This document shows positions 30,149 to 40,645 of a stretch of 64,000 nt of DNA, piece by piece. The notes beneath the pieces are model-generated. The model made no database searches, was not told the DNA's origin, and saw only the letters and a list, made by a program, of their open reading frames with translations. The translations under genes were made by a program, and so were the position numbers. How positions within the stretch are numbered: the stretch's first letter is position 1; each line of letters opens with the position of its first letter. Source of the DNA: Gemmatimonadota bacterium (GTDB lineage: Bacteria; Gemmatimonadota; Gemmatimonadetes; Longimicrobiales; Gaopeijiaceae); NCBI GenBank assembly GCA_022563405.1, contig JADFNK010000006.1, positions 1-64,000 on the forward strand, written 5' to 3'.

Positions 30149-30499
30149 TCAGGCGGCTACTTCGACTTCCGCCTCCCGCGCGGTGAGCAGCACCAACTCG
30201 CGTACGCTGACATCCACCGTGGGAATCTTTACACCCTCCCGTTCGTACGTATCGTACTCCAGCCGCCCTTCAACGTAGATCCGGTCACCCTTTTTCACGT
30301 TTTCTTCCGTGAACTGGGCTAGACCGGCCCAAAGCGTGAGCCGGTGCCAGTCGGTCCGCTGCTCGGTTTCGTCTCCGAACGGCGGACGATTGGTCGCCAG
30401 GCTCAGGTGTACGACCTTGGTTCCCTTCTTCGTCTCGTAGACGTCGGGATCGCGTCCGACGTTACCTACGAGAATGACCTTGTTGATGGTACGGCTCAT
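30149..30499 (-). CDS. ssb: Single-stranded DNA-binding protein
   Basis: MSRTINKVILVGNVGRDPDVYETKKGTKVVHLSLATN...TDWHRLTLWAGLAQF. Confidence 0.9.
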   Translation of the reverse strand: MSRTINKVILVGNVGRDPDVYETKKGTKVVHLSLATNRPPFGDETEQRTDWHRLTLWAGLAQFTEENVKKGDRIYVEGRLEYDTYEREGVKIPTVDVSVRELVLLTAREAEVEVAA

Positions 30500-30672
30500 C
30501 TCATCCTCCCGCGTAAGTTTCTGGGCCGGCCGGCGGGCCGGCTCCATCGAGCTCGGTCCGCTGGCGACCTCTCTTGAGTGGGACGATGGAAGGTGTTGAG
30601 CGGCGTGGGGCCGGAGGATGGCGGAACGGGACTCTCGTGTCAGGCGAGAGCCTCCAAGGGCTGGTGCTGGGT

Positions 30673-33531
30673 TCAGTGTTTCGTCTCGAACCAGTTCTTT
30701 CCCACACCGCCCTGGGCCACCAACGGGACGCGGAGCTCCATCGCACCCTCCATCCGCGACACCACCAACTCGCCGAGAGCGTCCTCTTCGCCACTCGGAA
30801 CTTCGAAGAGCAGTTCATCGTGAACCTGCAGGAGCAGGCGGGCCCCCGAATCGGCCTCCGCCAAGGCACTGGCTACGTCGAGCATTGCCTTCTTGATCAT
30901 ATCAGCCGCCGTGCCCTGGATGGGCGTGTTCTGGGCCACTCGTTCACCGAACTGGCGCACGTTCCAATTCTTCGCTTCCAGCTCCGGGATCTTGCGGCGC
31001 CGCCCCATGAGGGTCTCGACGAATCCCTTCTCGCGTGCCATGGCCACCTGCTCATCCAAATAGGCCCTCACGCCGCTGAAGCGCTCGAAGTACTGATCGA
31101 TAAACGCCTTCGCTTCCTCCCGCCCGACGCCGAGTTGTCTGGCGAGGGAAAACGCACCTTGTCCATACAACGTGGCGAAGTTGATGGTCTTCGCCTGGCC
31201 CCGCTGCTCGGAGGTCACCTGGTCGAGGGGAATGCCGAAGACGATGGATGCCGTCTGCTTATGGACGTCGATCCCCTCGTTGAACGCCCGCACCAAGGGC
31301 TCATCCCCAGAGAAGTGCGCCAGGATGCGCAACTCGACTTGCGAATAGTCCGCTGCGTAGAAGAGGTAGCCGTCGGCAGGAATGAATCCCTTACGAATCT
31401 CCCGACCCAACTCGGTACGTATCGGGATGTTCTGGAGATTTGGATCGCTCGACGACAACCGCCCAGTGGCCGCCACCGTTTGATTGAAGCGGGTGTGGAT
31501 CCTACCCGTTCGCGGAAGCACGAGCTGGGGCAGAGCATCCACATAAGTCGACCGGAGCTTCTCCAGCTCCCGGTACTCCATCATGAGCCGCGGAATCTCG
31601 TGCCCCTGTGCCGCGAGCTCTTCCAAGACGGACGAATCCGTGGAAGGGCCCGTCTTGGTCCGCTTGATCACGGGAAGGCCCTGCTGCTCGAACAGGACTT
31701 CACGCAGCTGAGGTGTAGAGTTGAGATTGAATTCCGCCCCGGCAACTTTGTAGATCTCGTCCCGGATGAGTGTCAGATCGCGTTCCAGCCGCTCGCTCAT
31801 CGTCTGGAAGAAAGCCGCATCGATACGTATACCCTCCTGCTCCATGCCCATCAGAACTGGCACGAGCGGCATCTCCAACTCAGCGAAGAGTGCGGCGAGC
31901 CCCTGATCTGCGAGCTCCGCGGCGAAACGATCGGTCAGCCGAAGGGCGGCATCGACGCCCTGACCCGCATAGTCCCGCGCCTTTTCCTGCTCGACCTCCG
32001 AAAAGCCGATTCGCTTTCGGCCGACCCCCACCACGTTGTTGTAGGGCGTCAAAGAAAAATCGAGGAAGTCCTGGCAGAGGGCCTCCAGATCGTGCTTCCG
32101 CCGGCCAGGGTCGAGAACGTAAGACGCGACAGTCACATCGAAGGCCATCCCTCTCATGCACACGCCCTCCCGTGCCAGAGACAGCGCCGAGGTTTTCAGG
32201 TCAGCACCCACCTTCTCGACGCCCGGATCTTCCAGGAGGTCCACCAGGCCAGCGAGAGCACCGCTGCGAAGTTCGGAAAGATTGGCGATCCCGGGCGATT
32301 CGAACGCCAGTGTCGGTTCACCTTGGGGTACGTGACCGAACGAGAGATAGAAGGCCTCGCCCACATCGAGCGCCAGCGCGAGGCCGACCAAACCGGCCCG
32401 GTGTGGATCGAGGAAGGTGTTGTGCACCCTCAGCGCCACCCGACCCAGCTCACGGGCCCGACGAACCAAAGCGCCAACGTCGTCCGCGTCGACGACCAGA
32501 TGGCAGTGGACCGTAGGAGGCCCGCCCACCGGCGCCGACGGCGCTACGGCCACCTGCGTCGTCCCGGCGGCGGTGTCACCAGGAGTCGAATCGGGATCCT
32601 CACCACCCAGAACCGCCGCTCCAGAGCCTGAAGCCCCGTCCGGCGCAAAGCGCTCCATGAGGCGGCGGAACTCCATCTCGGCAAAAAACTTGTGAAGCCT
32701 GGGACGATCGGGCTCCCGCACTTTCAGTGCCTCGAGGTCCAACTCGATTTCGAGATCCGTCATGATGGTTACGAGCTGCTTGGAGAGGCGCACTTGATCG
32801 GCATTCTCCGTGAGTGACTCCCTTATACGTTTTGCGGAAATGTCGCTCGCGTGCTCCAAAATCTGCTCGAGGTCCCCGTACTCATCGAGAAGCTTGAGGG
32901 CCGTCTTCGGTCCAACACCCCGGGCTCCGGGAATGTTGTCGGAGGAGTCACCGATCAGCGCCAAGTAGTCGACTACCTTGGTGGCCGGAATGCCGAATTT
33001 CTCGTGAGCATTACCTTCGTCCACCCACTCGGGCGCCACGCCCGCGCGTCCGCCGCGCCCTGGGTTCAAGAGGTGGATACCGGGTCCTACGAGTTGATAG
33101 AGATCCTTGTCACCGGAAACGATGACGGCCTCGAGCCCAGCGTCTCTCGCCTTGATCGCGAGAGTGCCGATGACGTCATCCGCCTCGTAACCGTCCAGTT
33201 CGACGAGGGCGTCGTTGAACCCCGCCACGAGCTCCCGCACGCGTGGCAAACTGGCTCTCAGCTCATCGGGCATCTTCTCCCGGGTCGCCTTGTACGCCGG
33301 ATAGACCTTCTCCCGGTGGCTATTTCCAGCGTCGAACACCACCGCGAGATAGTCGGGTTGATACTTATCACGGATGTCCACCAGGAAGTTCGCGAACCCG
33401 AAAGGGGCTGATGTGTTCTCCCCCTTGGAGTTGGTGAGGGGGCGGTGGATAAAGGCGAAGAACGCCCGGTAGATCAGCGCGTAGGCGTCGATGAGAAAGA
33501 GACGGGGCGCGTTCTTCGGTGGGACGTCCAT
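30673..33531 (-). CDS. polA: DNA polymerase I
   Basis: 5' nuclease LIDAYALIYRAFFA; polymerase ADYSQVELRILAHFSGD; LLQVHDELLFEVP. Confidence 0.96.
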   Translation of the reverse strand: MDVPPKNAPRLFLIDAYALIYRAFFAFIHRPLTNSKGENTSAPFGFANFLVDIRDKYQPDYLAVVFDAGNSHREKVYPAYKATREKMPDELRASLPRVRELVAGFNDALVELDGYEADDVIGTLAIKARDAGLEAVIVSGDKDLYQLVGPGIHLLNPGRGGRAGVAPEWVDEGNAHEKFGIPATKVVDYLALIGDSSDNIPGARGVGPKTALKLLDEYGDLEQILEHASDISAKRIRESLTENADQVRLSKQLVTIMTDLEIELDLEALKVREPDRPRLHKFFAEMEFRRLMERFAPDGASGSGAAVLGGEDPDSTPGDTAAGTTQVAVAPSAPVGGPPTVHCHLVVDADDVGALVRRARELGRVALRVHNTFLDPHRAGLVGLALALDVGEAFYLSFGHVPQGEPTLAFESPGIANLSELRSGALAGLVDLLEDPGVEKVGADLKTSALSLAREGVCMRGMAFDVTVASYVLDPGRRKHDLEALCQDFLDFSLTPYNNVVGVGRKRIGFSEVEQEKARDYAGQGVDAALRLTDRFAAELADQGLAALFAELEMPLVPVLMGMEQEGIRIDAAFFQTMSERLERDLTLIRDEIYKVAGAEFNLNSTPQLREVLFEQQGLPVIKRTKTGPSTDSSVLEELAAQGHEIPRLMMEYRELEKLRSTYVDALPQLVLPRTGRIHTRFNQTVAATGRLSSSDPNLQNIPIRTELGREIRKGFIPADGYLFYAADYSQVELRILAHFSGDEPLVRAFNEGIDVHKQTASIVFGIPLDQVTSEQRGQAKTINFATLYGQGAFSLARQLGVGREEAKAFIDQYFERFSGVRAYLDEQVAMAREKGFVETLMGRRRKIPELEAKNWNVRQFGERVAQNTPIQGTAADMIKKAMLDVASALAEADSGARLLLQVHDELLFEVPSGEEDALGELVVSRMEGAMELRVPLVAQGGVGKNWFETKH

Positions 33532-33562
33532 CGGTTAGAAGCCTTCTGGATCCGTAAATCGC

Positions 33563-33602
33563 AAAAAAAACGCCCCGCGGATATTCTCATCCCCGGAGCG
33601 TC
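33563..33602 (-). terminator. Rho-independent terminator downstream of csp
   Basis: Minus strand ACGCTCCG...CGGGGCGT followed by TTTTTTT. Confidence 0.75.
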
Positions 33603-33621
33603 TTCATCGGTCGTGGGGGTG

Positions 33622-33822
33622 TCAGGCCCTGATTACATTCGTGGCCCGGTATCCATTCTCGGTCTCCGCCAACTCGAACTCCACTTCGTCGCCCTCCGTC
33701 AGAGTGCGAAAGCCCTCTGTGATGATGGCCGAGAAGTGGACAAACAGGTCGTCGCCTTCCGGCCGAGCGATGAACCCATACCCTCTAGAATCGTTGAACC
33801 ATTTGACGGTCCCTTTGGACAT
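33622..33822 (-). CDS. csp: Cold-shock domain protein
   Basis: MSKGTVKWFNDSRGYGFIARPEGDDLFVHFSAI. Confidence 0.95.
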   Translation of the reverse strand: MSKGTVKWFNDSRGYGFIARPEGDDLFVHFSAIITEGFRTLTEGDEVEFELAETENGYRATNVIRA

Positions 33823-34002
33823 GCGGCCTACTCCTTCTGCGGCATGGAACAATGGTCCGTCACGCCTACGGCGCCCGCCCAAGGGCGCTGCGTGCAACCG
33901 AGTGCCGTGACCGGGCCTGCTAACACGCCCCCTAGGTTATGGGGAGGACTGGGTAGCCGTCAAGAATTTCGTCGAGGATCCCTCAAGAAGGCCCCCAACT
34001 GG

Positions 34003-36405
34003 CTAAAGTTCTCCGTAAAGAAACTGGTAGAGCCCGATGTTGCGCGTGATATTTTTCACGTATCCCCGGGTCTCGTCGAAAGGAATACGCTCCGTGAACC
34101 GAAGCAGATCCTCGAACTCGGGAAGCTGTCTCCAACGGCGCGCTCGGGTGGGGCCGGCATTGTACGCGGACAGCACGAGCGGCAGCCCCCCGTCGCCATA
34201 ACGCTGCTCCATGTCCAGCCAGAATCTGGTTCCCAAGTGCAGGTTGATTTCGGCGGTCTCGAGACTCGCAGCCGTGAACCCCCGGATTCCCTGACTTCGA
34301 GCGAGATCGCGCCCTGTCGCCGGCATCACCTGCATGAGGCCGATGGCTCCTGCCGGCGAATGAATGGCCGGCGTGAATGCCGATTCCTGCCGAATCAGAG
34401 CGGCCAGCAGAATGGGATCGATGTCGCGCTCACGAGCTTCTCGCGTAACGAGCTCCCGATAGGGAAACGGATACACCACACGAAGGAGGCGCTTGGTCCG
34501 CGGGGCTCCGTCGCGTATCAGACCCTGCCCAAGCCTGATCCCATCGATGGAGAAGCCCCGCTCGATCAAGGCATCGGCCAAGTCCAGCGTCACCAGCACC
34601 GATCCGTCCGTTCGCGCGACAAGCCCATCGATGTGGGCGTCCACTCCCGCGTCGAGACCCGCCGCCACGAGCAGGTCGAGTGTCCTCAGTTCACTTTGGA
34701 GCCAGTTCGGCGGCATCGAGACCGGCCCCGCCGGCATCTCCGGGAGATAAGGCTCCTCGAGGAGATCGAACACGAGCACACCGTAGTAGGACAGGACGTC
34801 TCGGTCCTGTATCTCACTCAGGTACTCCAGGGCATCCTCGTCCCGACCGAGAGCCTGAAGACTCCGAGCCGCCCAATAGGTGGCCTCGGCCCAACGCCGC
34901 CCGTTGGGGAATTCCTCGAGGTAGCTTCCGAACACCTGGGCCGCCGCTTCTTCATCGTTCTGTTGAAGACGGATTTGACCGAGTCGCATTCGGGCCAGAC
35001 CGGCCGAGGCGTGCGACGACTCCATCGCGATCGCCCGTTCGAACCCGGCGGCCGCCTCCCCATATGTGCCCCGCGTCCAGGCAGAGTTGGCCCGTGAGAC
35101 GACGATATCGACGGCCTGGCGGCTCTCCGGGAACCGATCGATGATCCATCCTTCGATCGTTCGGACCGCATCCCGCCGGCCTTGACGGCCCCGAGCCGCG
35201 TGCCACTCATCGAGAACGCGGAGCTCGAAGGCAGGGTCGTCGGTCTCGACCAGCTTCCTGAACTCCACCACCGCCGCCTCGTGCGTGCCGACCGCCGAAA
35301 GTAGCCGGGCACGAGCCAACAGAACTGCGGGCTCGGGCTGCACTGCCTCCGGCAACGCGGCCAGATGCCGCTCGTAGGCCTCGAGTGCCTGATGATTCTC
35401 CCTGACCTGATCCAGGATCCTGGCCGAGCGGAGAGCTTGTTCCGCGTCCACCGTACCGGTCTGGATAACGCCCCACGCCGCCCGCGCCCCGCTCGCTCCC
35501 TGTGGGTAAGCGTCCAAGGACGCCTCGTACGCCGCGCGAGCCGCCGCCATATCTCCCCCAGCGACCGCCAAAGCACCGATGGCTTCCATCGCCTCACCAC
35601 GTCGCACGGCCCTCAGATCCCCTCGCACGAGCTCGGCGTAACGATCCAGAGCAAGTGATGTGTCTCCGGCCACGAGCAAGGCTCGAGCTTCGAGATCCCA
35701 CGCCAACTCGGCGACGGCAGAGTCTCCCCCCATCAGTGGAAGGATCCGTAACGCCTGTTCCGCGTCTCCCTCCTCTAGCGCGTTGCGGGCCAACTGTAAC
35801 ACCGTCCATTCCAACAACTCTTGCGAGCCCTGGCCTGCCTGCTCCAAAGCCGTGAGCATCGGCTCCCAAAGGCCGGCCCGCGCCGCAACCCGCGCCTCCC
35901 GGGAAGCCGCCCAGGGAGTTTCCGACGCGAGCGCTCCGGCCGACCGGAAACGCGCGTACTGTTGAGCCGCCTCATCCCATCGCTCCGCCTCCTCCAGAGC
36001 GCGGGCCAGCAACAGCCCGCCCTCACCACCTTCCATCCCGTCGAGCCAGTCGGCACCCTCCAATCCCGCAAGCACACCGTCCCAATTCTTCCAGCCCGCA
36101 TCGGCACGAGCGAGCAGGAGTACCTCCGAGCGTGTCAGGACGGCTCCCCCGGCTCCGTGTTCCCTCAATATCTGACTGGCGTGCCAATACCTTCCCGCTT
36201 CGACCTCGGCTCGGGCCGAGTCGACCGTGGGATCGGGAGTATCCACCCAGCCAGGTGATACGGCCGAGGATCGGGTCGCGGCATACCGGTCGTCTACAGA
36301 GGAAGGGTCCGCGTCGACGGCAAGCCGGGAGTCCGAAAAAAACGGACCCGTGGGAACACCCGCCCACATCGTCAAGAGAACACAGACCGATCCGAGGAAT
36401 TTCAC
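34003..36405 (-). CDS. Soluble lytic transglycosylase (Slt70-like, helical repeats plus SLT domain)
   Basis: RDIDPILLAALIRQESAFTPAIHSPAGAIGLMQVMPATG, SAYNAGPTRARRW. Confidence 0.92.
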   Translation of the reverse strand: MKFLGSVCVLLTMWAGVPTGPFFSDSRLAVDADPSSVDDRYAATRSSAVSPGWVDTPDPTVDSARAEVEAGRYWHASQILREHGAGGAVLTRSEVLLLARADAGWKNWDGVLAGLEGADWLDGMEGGEGGLLLARALEEAERWDEAAQQYARFRSAGALASETPWAASREARVAARAGLWEPMLTALEQAGQGSQELLEWTVLQLARNALEEGDAEQALRILPLMGGDSAVAELAWDLEARALLVAGDTSLALDRYAELVRGDLRAVRRGEAMEAIGALAVAGGDMAAARAAYEASLDAYPQGASGARAAWGVIQTGTVDAEQALRSARILDQVRENHQALEAYERHLAALPEAVQPEPAVLLARARLLSAVGTHEAAVVEFRKLVETDDPAFELRVLDEWHAARGRQGRRDAVRTIEGWIIDRFPESRQAVDIVVSRANSAWTRGTYGEAAAGFERAIAMESSHASAGLARMRLGQIRLQQNDEEAAAQVFGSYLEEFPNGRRWAEATYWAARSLQALGRDEDALEYLSEIQDRDVLSYYGVLVFDLLEEPYLPEMPAGPVSMPPNWLQSELRTLDLLVAAGLDAGVDAHIDGLVARTDGSVLVTLDLADALIERGFSIDGIRLGQGLIRDGAPRTKRLLRVVYPFPYRELVTREARERDIDPILLAALIRQESAFTPAIHSPAGAIGLMQVMPATGRDLARSQGIRGFTAASLETAEINLHLGTRFWLDMEQRYGDGGLPLVLSAYNAGPTRARRWRQLPEFEDLLRFTERIPFDETRGYVKNITRNIGLYQFLYGEL

Positions 36406-36561
36406 TGAACAGCGCTATCCGACGAGGAAGGAAATCCGGTAAACCCGCCCTATTCCGGAAACAGATGCTTCAACGAGGCGGACGTTTAATAATACTGCGG
36501 TCCCCCAATAATAACACGGACCAACACTCGACTCCGAAGCCCTAAGAAGGCATAAGACAAA

Positions 36562-36589
36562 GAGGGGCCGCCCTGTCGGGCGGCCCCTC
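36562..36589 (-). terminator. Strong hairpin terminator after TolQ/ExbB gene
   Basis: 12-bp perfect stem GAGGGGCCGCCC/GGGCGGCCCCTC with 4-nt loop, then TTTGTCTT on minus strand. Confidence 0.7.
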
Positions 36590-36610
36590 TCATCGTACCT
36601 GCTGATGTTC

Positions 36611-37318
36611 TTACGCCGACCGAGCGCGGTCCGCCTCCATGGCATGGAGCATGTCGATCATCTTCTGAGCCGACTCCTCCATGTCGATGACCAAGCTGTC
36701 GATGCGCGCGACGAAGTAGTTGTGCGAAATGCTCACGGGAATCGCGATGACGAGTCCCGCCGCGGTCGTGAGCAGCGCCACCTTGATCCCACCGGCAACC
36801 AGCGTGGCCTCGACCTCACCCGCCGCCTCGATGGACTGGAAGGCGATGATCATTCCGATCACGGTCCCGAGGAAGCCGAAGAGGGGGGCCACGTTGGTCA
36901 GCGTAGCCAGAACCACCAGCCCACTCTCCAGCTTGCTCAACTCGATGAGACCCTGGTTTTCGATGGCCTTCATCACCCGCTCCGTGCCTTCCTCATGCCG
37001 ATCCAAGCCGGCATAGAGAATCCTCGCCGCCGGAGCGTCCGAGTTCCGGGTCGCCTCGAGCGCCTCTTCGATCCGGTGGTCCTCGAGCAGCGTGTCGACC
37101 TCAGCCAGAATCTTCTTTGTCTTGGACGATTTCACGAAAAGGTCGAAGAACTTCCATGTCATGGTGATGATGCCGACGATTAAGCAGAAGAGTAAGGGCC
37201 ACTTCATGCCTCCAATGTCGATCCAAAGCCCCTGGATCACCTCCGAGAAGGTCTCGTCCGGCACATCCACTCCTGGGATCTGCGACAGCGCACTGTAGAC
37301 TTGCATCACACCGACCAA
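36611..37318 (-). CDS. MotA/TolQ/ExbB proton channel family protein
   Basis: LESGLVVLATLTNVAPLFGFLGTVIGMIIAFQSIEAAG, KVALLTTAAGLVIAIPVSISHNYF. Confidence 0.9.
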   Translation of the reverse strand: MVGVMQVYSALSQIPGVDVPDETFSEVIQGLWIDIGGMKWPLLFCLIVGIITMTWKFFDLFVKSSKTKKILAEVDTLLEDHRIEEALEATRNSDAPAARILYAGLDRHEEGTERVMKAIENQGLIELSKLESGLVVLATLTNVAPLFGFLGTVIGMIIAFQSIEAAGEVEATLVAGGIKVALLTTAAGLVIAIPVSISHNYFVARIDSLVIDMEESAQKMIDMLHAMEADRARSA

Positions 37319-37421
37319 AAGAACCTCCAGCCAAAAATTCCGGGAACGTTACGGGGCCGCCCGTGACGGCGGCAGATCTTGATTTGCAGAAGTCCGAACC
37401 TGCGTATGCCCGACAACCCTG

Positions 37422-38492
37422 TCAAGCCCCGCCGACCGCCATAGAATGCTTGCAACACGCAGCCAGGTGGCCGGGTTCCTTTTCCTCCAGGACGGGGAGT
37501 GCCCTCTGGCACTCCTCATCCTTCCCAGGGTGGGGGCATCGGGCGTAGAACGGACATCCCGCGGGGGGCCGGATCGGACTCGGCACATCTCCGGAGAGTC
37601 TGATACGCTGGCGGTTCGGCGCCGTCTTCGGATCGCGCCGGGGAGCCGCCGAAAGCAGTGCGCTGGTATAGGGATGCAGCGGGTTCCTGTACAGCTCCTG
37701 GGCCGCGGCCATCTCGACGATCTTGCCGAGGTACATGACCGCCACGCGATCACTCATGTACTCGACCACCGCCAGATCGTGAGCGATGAAGAGGTAGGTG
37801 AGGCCGAGTTCGTTCTGGAGATCCCGTAGAAGATTGATCACTTGGGCCTGGACGGAAACGTCGAGCGCCGAGACCGGCTCATCCAAGACGATGAACTTCG
37901 GCTCCACGGCCAACGCTCGGGCGATACCGATACGCTGCCTCTGACCGCCACTGAACTCGTGCGGATAACGACCGGCGTGCTCCGCGTGTAGGCCCACCAT
38001 TTCGAGCAGCTCGCGGACCCGGGCCAACCGATCCACACGGGTCTCCGCCAACCCGTGCACCTTGAGGATCTCCGCGAGCATGCTGCCGACCGTCATCCGT
38101 GGATTGAGCGACCCGTACGGATCCTGGAACACGATCTGAGCGGATCGCCGAAACGCAATGAACTGGGCACGATCGAATCCCTCTAGGTCCTGACCCTCAA
38201 AGAGCACACGCCCGCCGGTCGGCTCGATGAGGCGAAGGATGGTTCGTCCCGTGGTGGACTTTCCGCAACCGGACTCCCCTACGAGTCCGAGGGTCTCCCC
38301 ACGTCGGAGCCGGAAGCTCACGCCATCCACCGCCCTGACCTGAGCCACGCTCCGCCCCAGGACGCCGCCGTGGACGGGGAAATACTTCTTCAGATCCTGA
38401 ACGTCGAGCAGCACCTCGCCGTCCAACGCGCCGTTTCCTTCAGCGGTTTTCCCGTCGCTGGCGGACGTCACGTTGGGCTCCCCGGACGTCAC
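37422..38492 (-). CDS. dppF: Oligopeptide/dipeptide ABC transporter ATPase, OppF/DppF-type (GTG start)
   Basis: [36 protein letters not shown]-terminal [10 protein letters not shown]. Confidence 0.92.
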   Translation of the reverse strand: MTSGEPNVTSASDGKTAEGNGALDGEVLLDVQDLKKYFPVHGGVLGRSVAQVRAVDGVSFRLRRGETLGLVGESGCGKSTTGRTILRLIEPTGGRVLFEGQDLEGFDRAQFIAFRRSAQIVFQDPYGSLNPRMTVGSMLAEILKVHGLAETRVDRLARVRELLEMVGLHAEHAGRYPHEFSGGQRQRIGIARALAVEPKFIVLDEPVSALDVSVQAQVINLLRDLQNELGLTYLFIAHDLAVVEYMSDRVAVMYLGKIVEMAAAQELYRNPLHPYTSALLSAAPRRDPKTAPNRQRIRLSGDVPSPIRPPAGCPFYARCPHPGKDEECQRALPVLEEKEPGHLAACCKHSMAVGGA

Positions 38493-38523
38493 GTGGGCTC
38501 CCCGGGCGTCACGTGAGCTCCCC
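38463..38523. repeat. Three-copy tandem repeat, 21+20+20 bp, across dppD stop/dppF start
   Basis: ggacgtcacgttgggctcccc / ggacgtcacgtgggctcccc / gggcgtcacgtgagctcccc. Confidence 0.85.
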
Positions 38524-39511
38524 GGCCGGCCGCCTCATCCGGATCGAGGAGCCAACACCTTGCGGACCGGCTCGAGCGGCCATCCACCGGCAACAGATCG
38601 GGTGCAGACTCGGCGCAACGCTCCCATGCAAAGGAACAGCGGTCCCGAAATCGACATCCGTCCGGCCAATCCACCGCACTCGGCACGGTGCCCGGAATGG
38701 GGTTCAGCCGGACGTCTCGGTCCCCGATCCCCGGAAGAGAGGCCAGCAGCCCCTGCGTGTAGGGATGCTGGGGACGGGTCAGGATCTCCTCCGTCGTCCC
38801 CGTCTCCACGATCTGGCCGCCGTACATGACCACCACCCGATCACACACCTCCGCGATCACCCCGAGATCATGGGTAATGAGGAGGAGGGCCATTCCATGT
38901 TTACGCTGCATCTCTACGAGCAGATCCAGAATCTGCGCCTGAATCGTGACGTCCAGCGCCGTGGTCGGCTCGTCGGCGATCAGAAGGCGTGGCTCACACG
39001 AGAGTGCGATGGCGATCATGACCCGCTGCAGCATACCACCCGACATCTGATGTGGATAAGCGTCGAAGCGCTGATCGGGTTCCGGGATCCCGACCTCCGC
39101 GAGAAGAGCCACTCCCGCGGCACGGGCCTCCCGCTTGCTCAAGCCACGGTGCAGCCTGAGCACCTCCTGGATCTGGTACCCCACCGTAAAGACCGGATTC
39201 AGCGAGGTCATCGGCTCCTGGAAGATCATCGAGATCTCGTTGCCTCGAATCTCCCGGAGCCGAGCGGGTTCGACTTCCAGCAGCTCCTCGTCGTTGAAGC
39301 GGATGGAGCTGCCCGCCATGATCTCGCCGGGCGGCGAAGGAATCAGCCGTAAAACAGAAAGCGCCGTCACGGTCTTGCCGCACCCCGACTCCCCAACGAT
39401 CCCCAACGTCTCCCCCACTCCCACCTGGAGGGACACGCCGTCGACCGCCCGGGCCACACCCGCGTCCGTCGTGAAGTACGTACGGAGATCCGTCACCTCG
39501 AGAAGCGGCAT
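38489..39511 (-). CDS. dppD: Oligopeptide/dipeptide ABC transporter ATPase, OppD/DppD-type
   Basis: [45 protein letters not shown]. Confidence 0.92.
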   Translation of the reverse strand: MPLLEVTDLRTYFTTDAGVARAVDGVSLQVGVGETLGIVGESGCGKTVTALSVLRLIPSPPGEIMAGSSIRFNDEELLEVEPARLREIRGNEISMIFQEPMTSLNPVFTVGYQIQEVLRLHRGLSKREARAAGVALLAEVGIPEPDQRFDAYPHQMSGGMLQRVMIAIALSCEPRLLIADEPTTALDVTIQAQILDLLVEMQRKHGMALLLITHDLGVIAEVCDRVVVMYGGQIVETGTTEEILTRPQHPYTQGLLASLPGIGDRDVRLNPIPGTVPSAVDWPDGCRFRDRCSFAWERCAESAPDLLPVDGRSSRSARCWLLDPDEAAGRGAHVTPGEPT

Positions 39512-39514
39512 CGG

Positions 39515-40645
39515 TCACGCCCTCAGGCGCGGGTCGAGAGCGTCTCTCAGCCCATCCCCGACCAGATTGAACGCGACCACGGTGAGCACGATCGCCAGAC
39601 CCGGGAACGTGGATATCCACCAGGCGTTGAGAAGGAAGTCACGGCCGTCCGCTACCATGGATCCCCATGAGGGCGTGGGAGGCTGAAGACCGAGACCCAG
39701 GAAGGAGAGGCCGGCCTCCAACACGATGACGTTGCCGATGCCGAGCGTGGCGGTGACGATCACCGGAGCCAGCACGTTGGGAATCACATGGCGGAGGATG
39801 ATGCGCCTTCGGCTGAAACCGAGGGCCCGGGTCGCCTCGACGAATTCCTGTTCTCGCAGACTGAGGACTTCGCCACGGACGATTCGCGCGGTGCCGGGCC
39901 ACTGGGTGAAGCCCAGGACCGCCATGATCAGGAAAATCGATTGGGTATCGAAGAGCGCGACGATGGCGATGAGAAGCACCAGACGGGGAAAGGAGATCAC
40001 CATGTCGACGAAACGCATCACAACCGCATCGATCCATCCGCCGAGGTAGCCCGCCATGGCCCCCAGCAGAGTGCCTATGGTGACACTGATCCCCACCGCC
40101 ACGAAACCGATCGAGAGGGAGATCCGTGCGCCATACATCATGCGTGAGAAGACGTCTCGAGACAGATGGTCCGTCCCGAGAAGGAATTCGCCGCTGGGAG
40201 CAACCAAGCGGCCCATCAGCGGACCCTGCATGGCCGGATCGTAGGGAGCGATCAACGGCGTCACCAAAGCGATCAAGTAGACCCACACGATCACCACCGC
40301 GCCGATTACGGCGATCCGGTTCTTCTTGAACGCCTCCGCCGCGAGCTTCCACTGGCTTATGCCGCTGCGCTCCAGTTCGGCCTGACGCGACACGTCGAAC
40401 ATGGACCATCCCCATGTGCCGAGCAGACCGGCCACGACGGTCAGCGACGCGATCTGGTGATCCAGCGGTCCGCCCCAGCCGGCGGCGAACCGGGCCCACC
40501 GAGTCAGGAGCACCGCCAGAAATGCGACCCATACCGTCAGACCCAAGCCGCCCACGCCCCACCGTCCCACCACGAGCTGCGGCAACCCCGGGAGTAGGGC
40601 GGAAAGAGCCAGTCTGCTTCGCCGTGGTCCGAGGCGGTCAGTCAT
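39515..40645 (-). CDS. dppC: Peptide ABC transporter permease, DppC/OppC-type
   Basis: LLGTDHLSRDVFSRMMYGARISLSIG; MTDRLGPRR likely start. Confidence 0.9.
   Translation of the reverse strand: MTDRLGPRRSRLALSALLPGLPQLVVGRWGVGGLGLTVWVAFLAVLLTRWARFAAGWGGPLDHQIASLTVVAGLLGTWGWSMFDVSRQAELERSGISQWKLAAEAFKKNRIAVIGAVVIVWVYLIALVTPLIAPYDPAMQGPLMGRLVAPSGEFLLGTDHLSRDVFSRMMYGARISLSIGFVAVGISVTIGTLLGAMAGYLGGWIDAVVMRFVDMVISFPRLVLLIAIVALFDTQSIFLIMAVLGFTQWPGTARIVRGEVLSLREQEFVEATRALGFSRRRIILRHVIPNVLAPVIVTATLGIGNVIVLEAGLSFLGLGLQPPTPSWGSMVADGRDFLLNAWWISTFPGLAIVLTVVAFNLVGDGLRDALDPRLRA

Noticed and set aside
30574-32631. 685-aa plus-strand ORF
   Set aside because: Antisense to polA; composition Arg/His/Leu-rich with no recognisable domain.
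33445-35097. 550-aa plus-strand ORF
   Set aside because: Spans polA start, csp, terminator and slt on the opposite strand; not a plausible gene.
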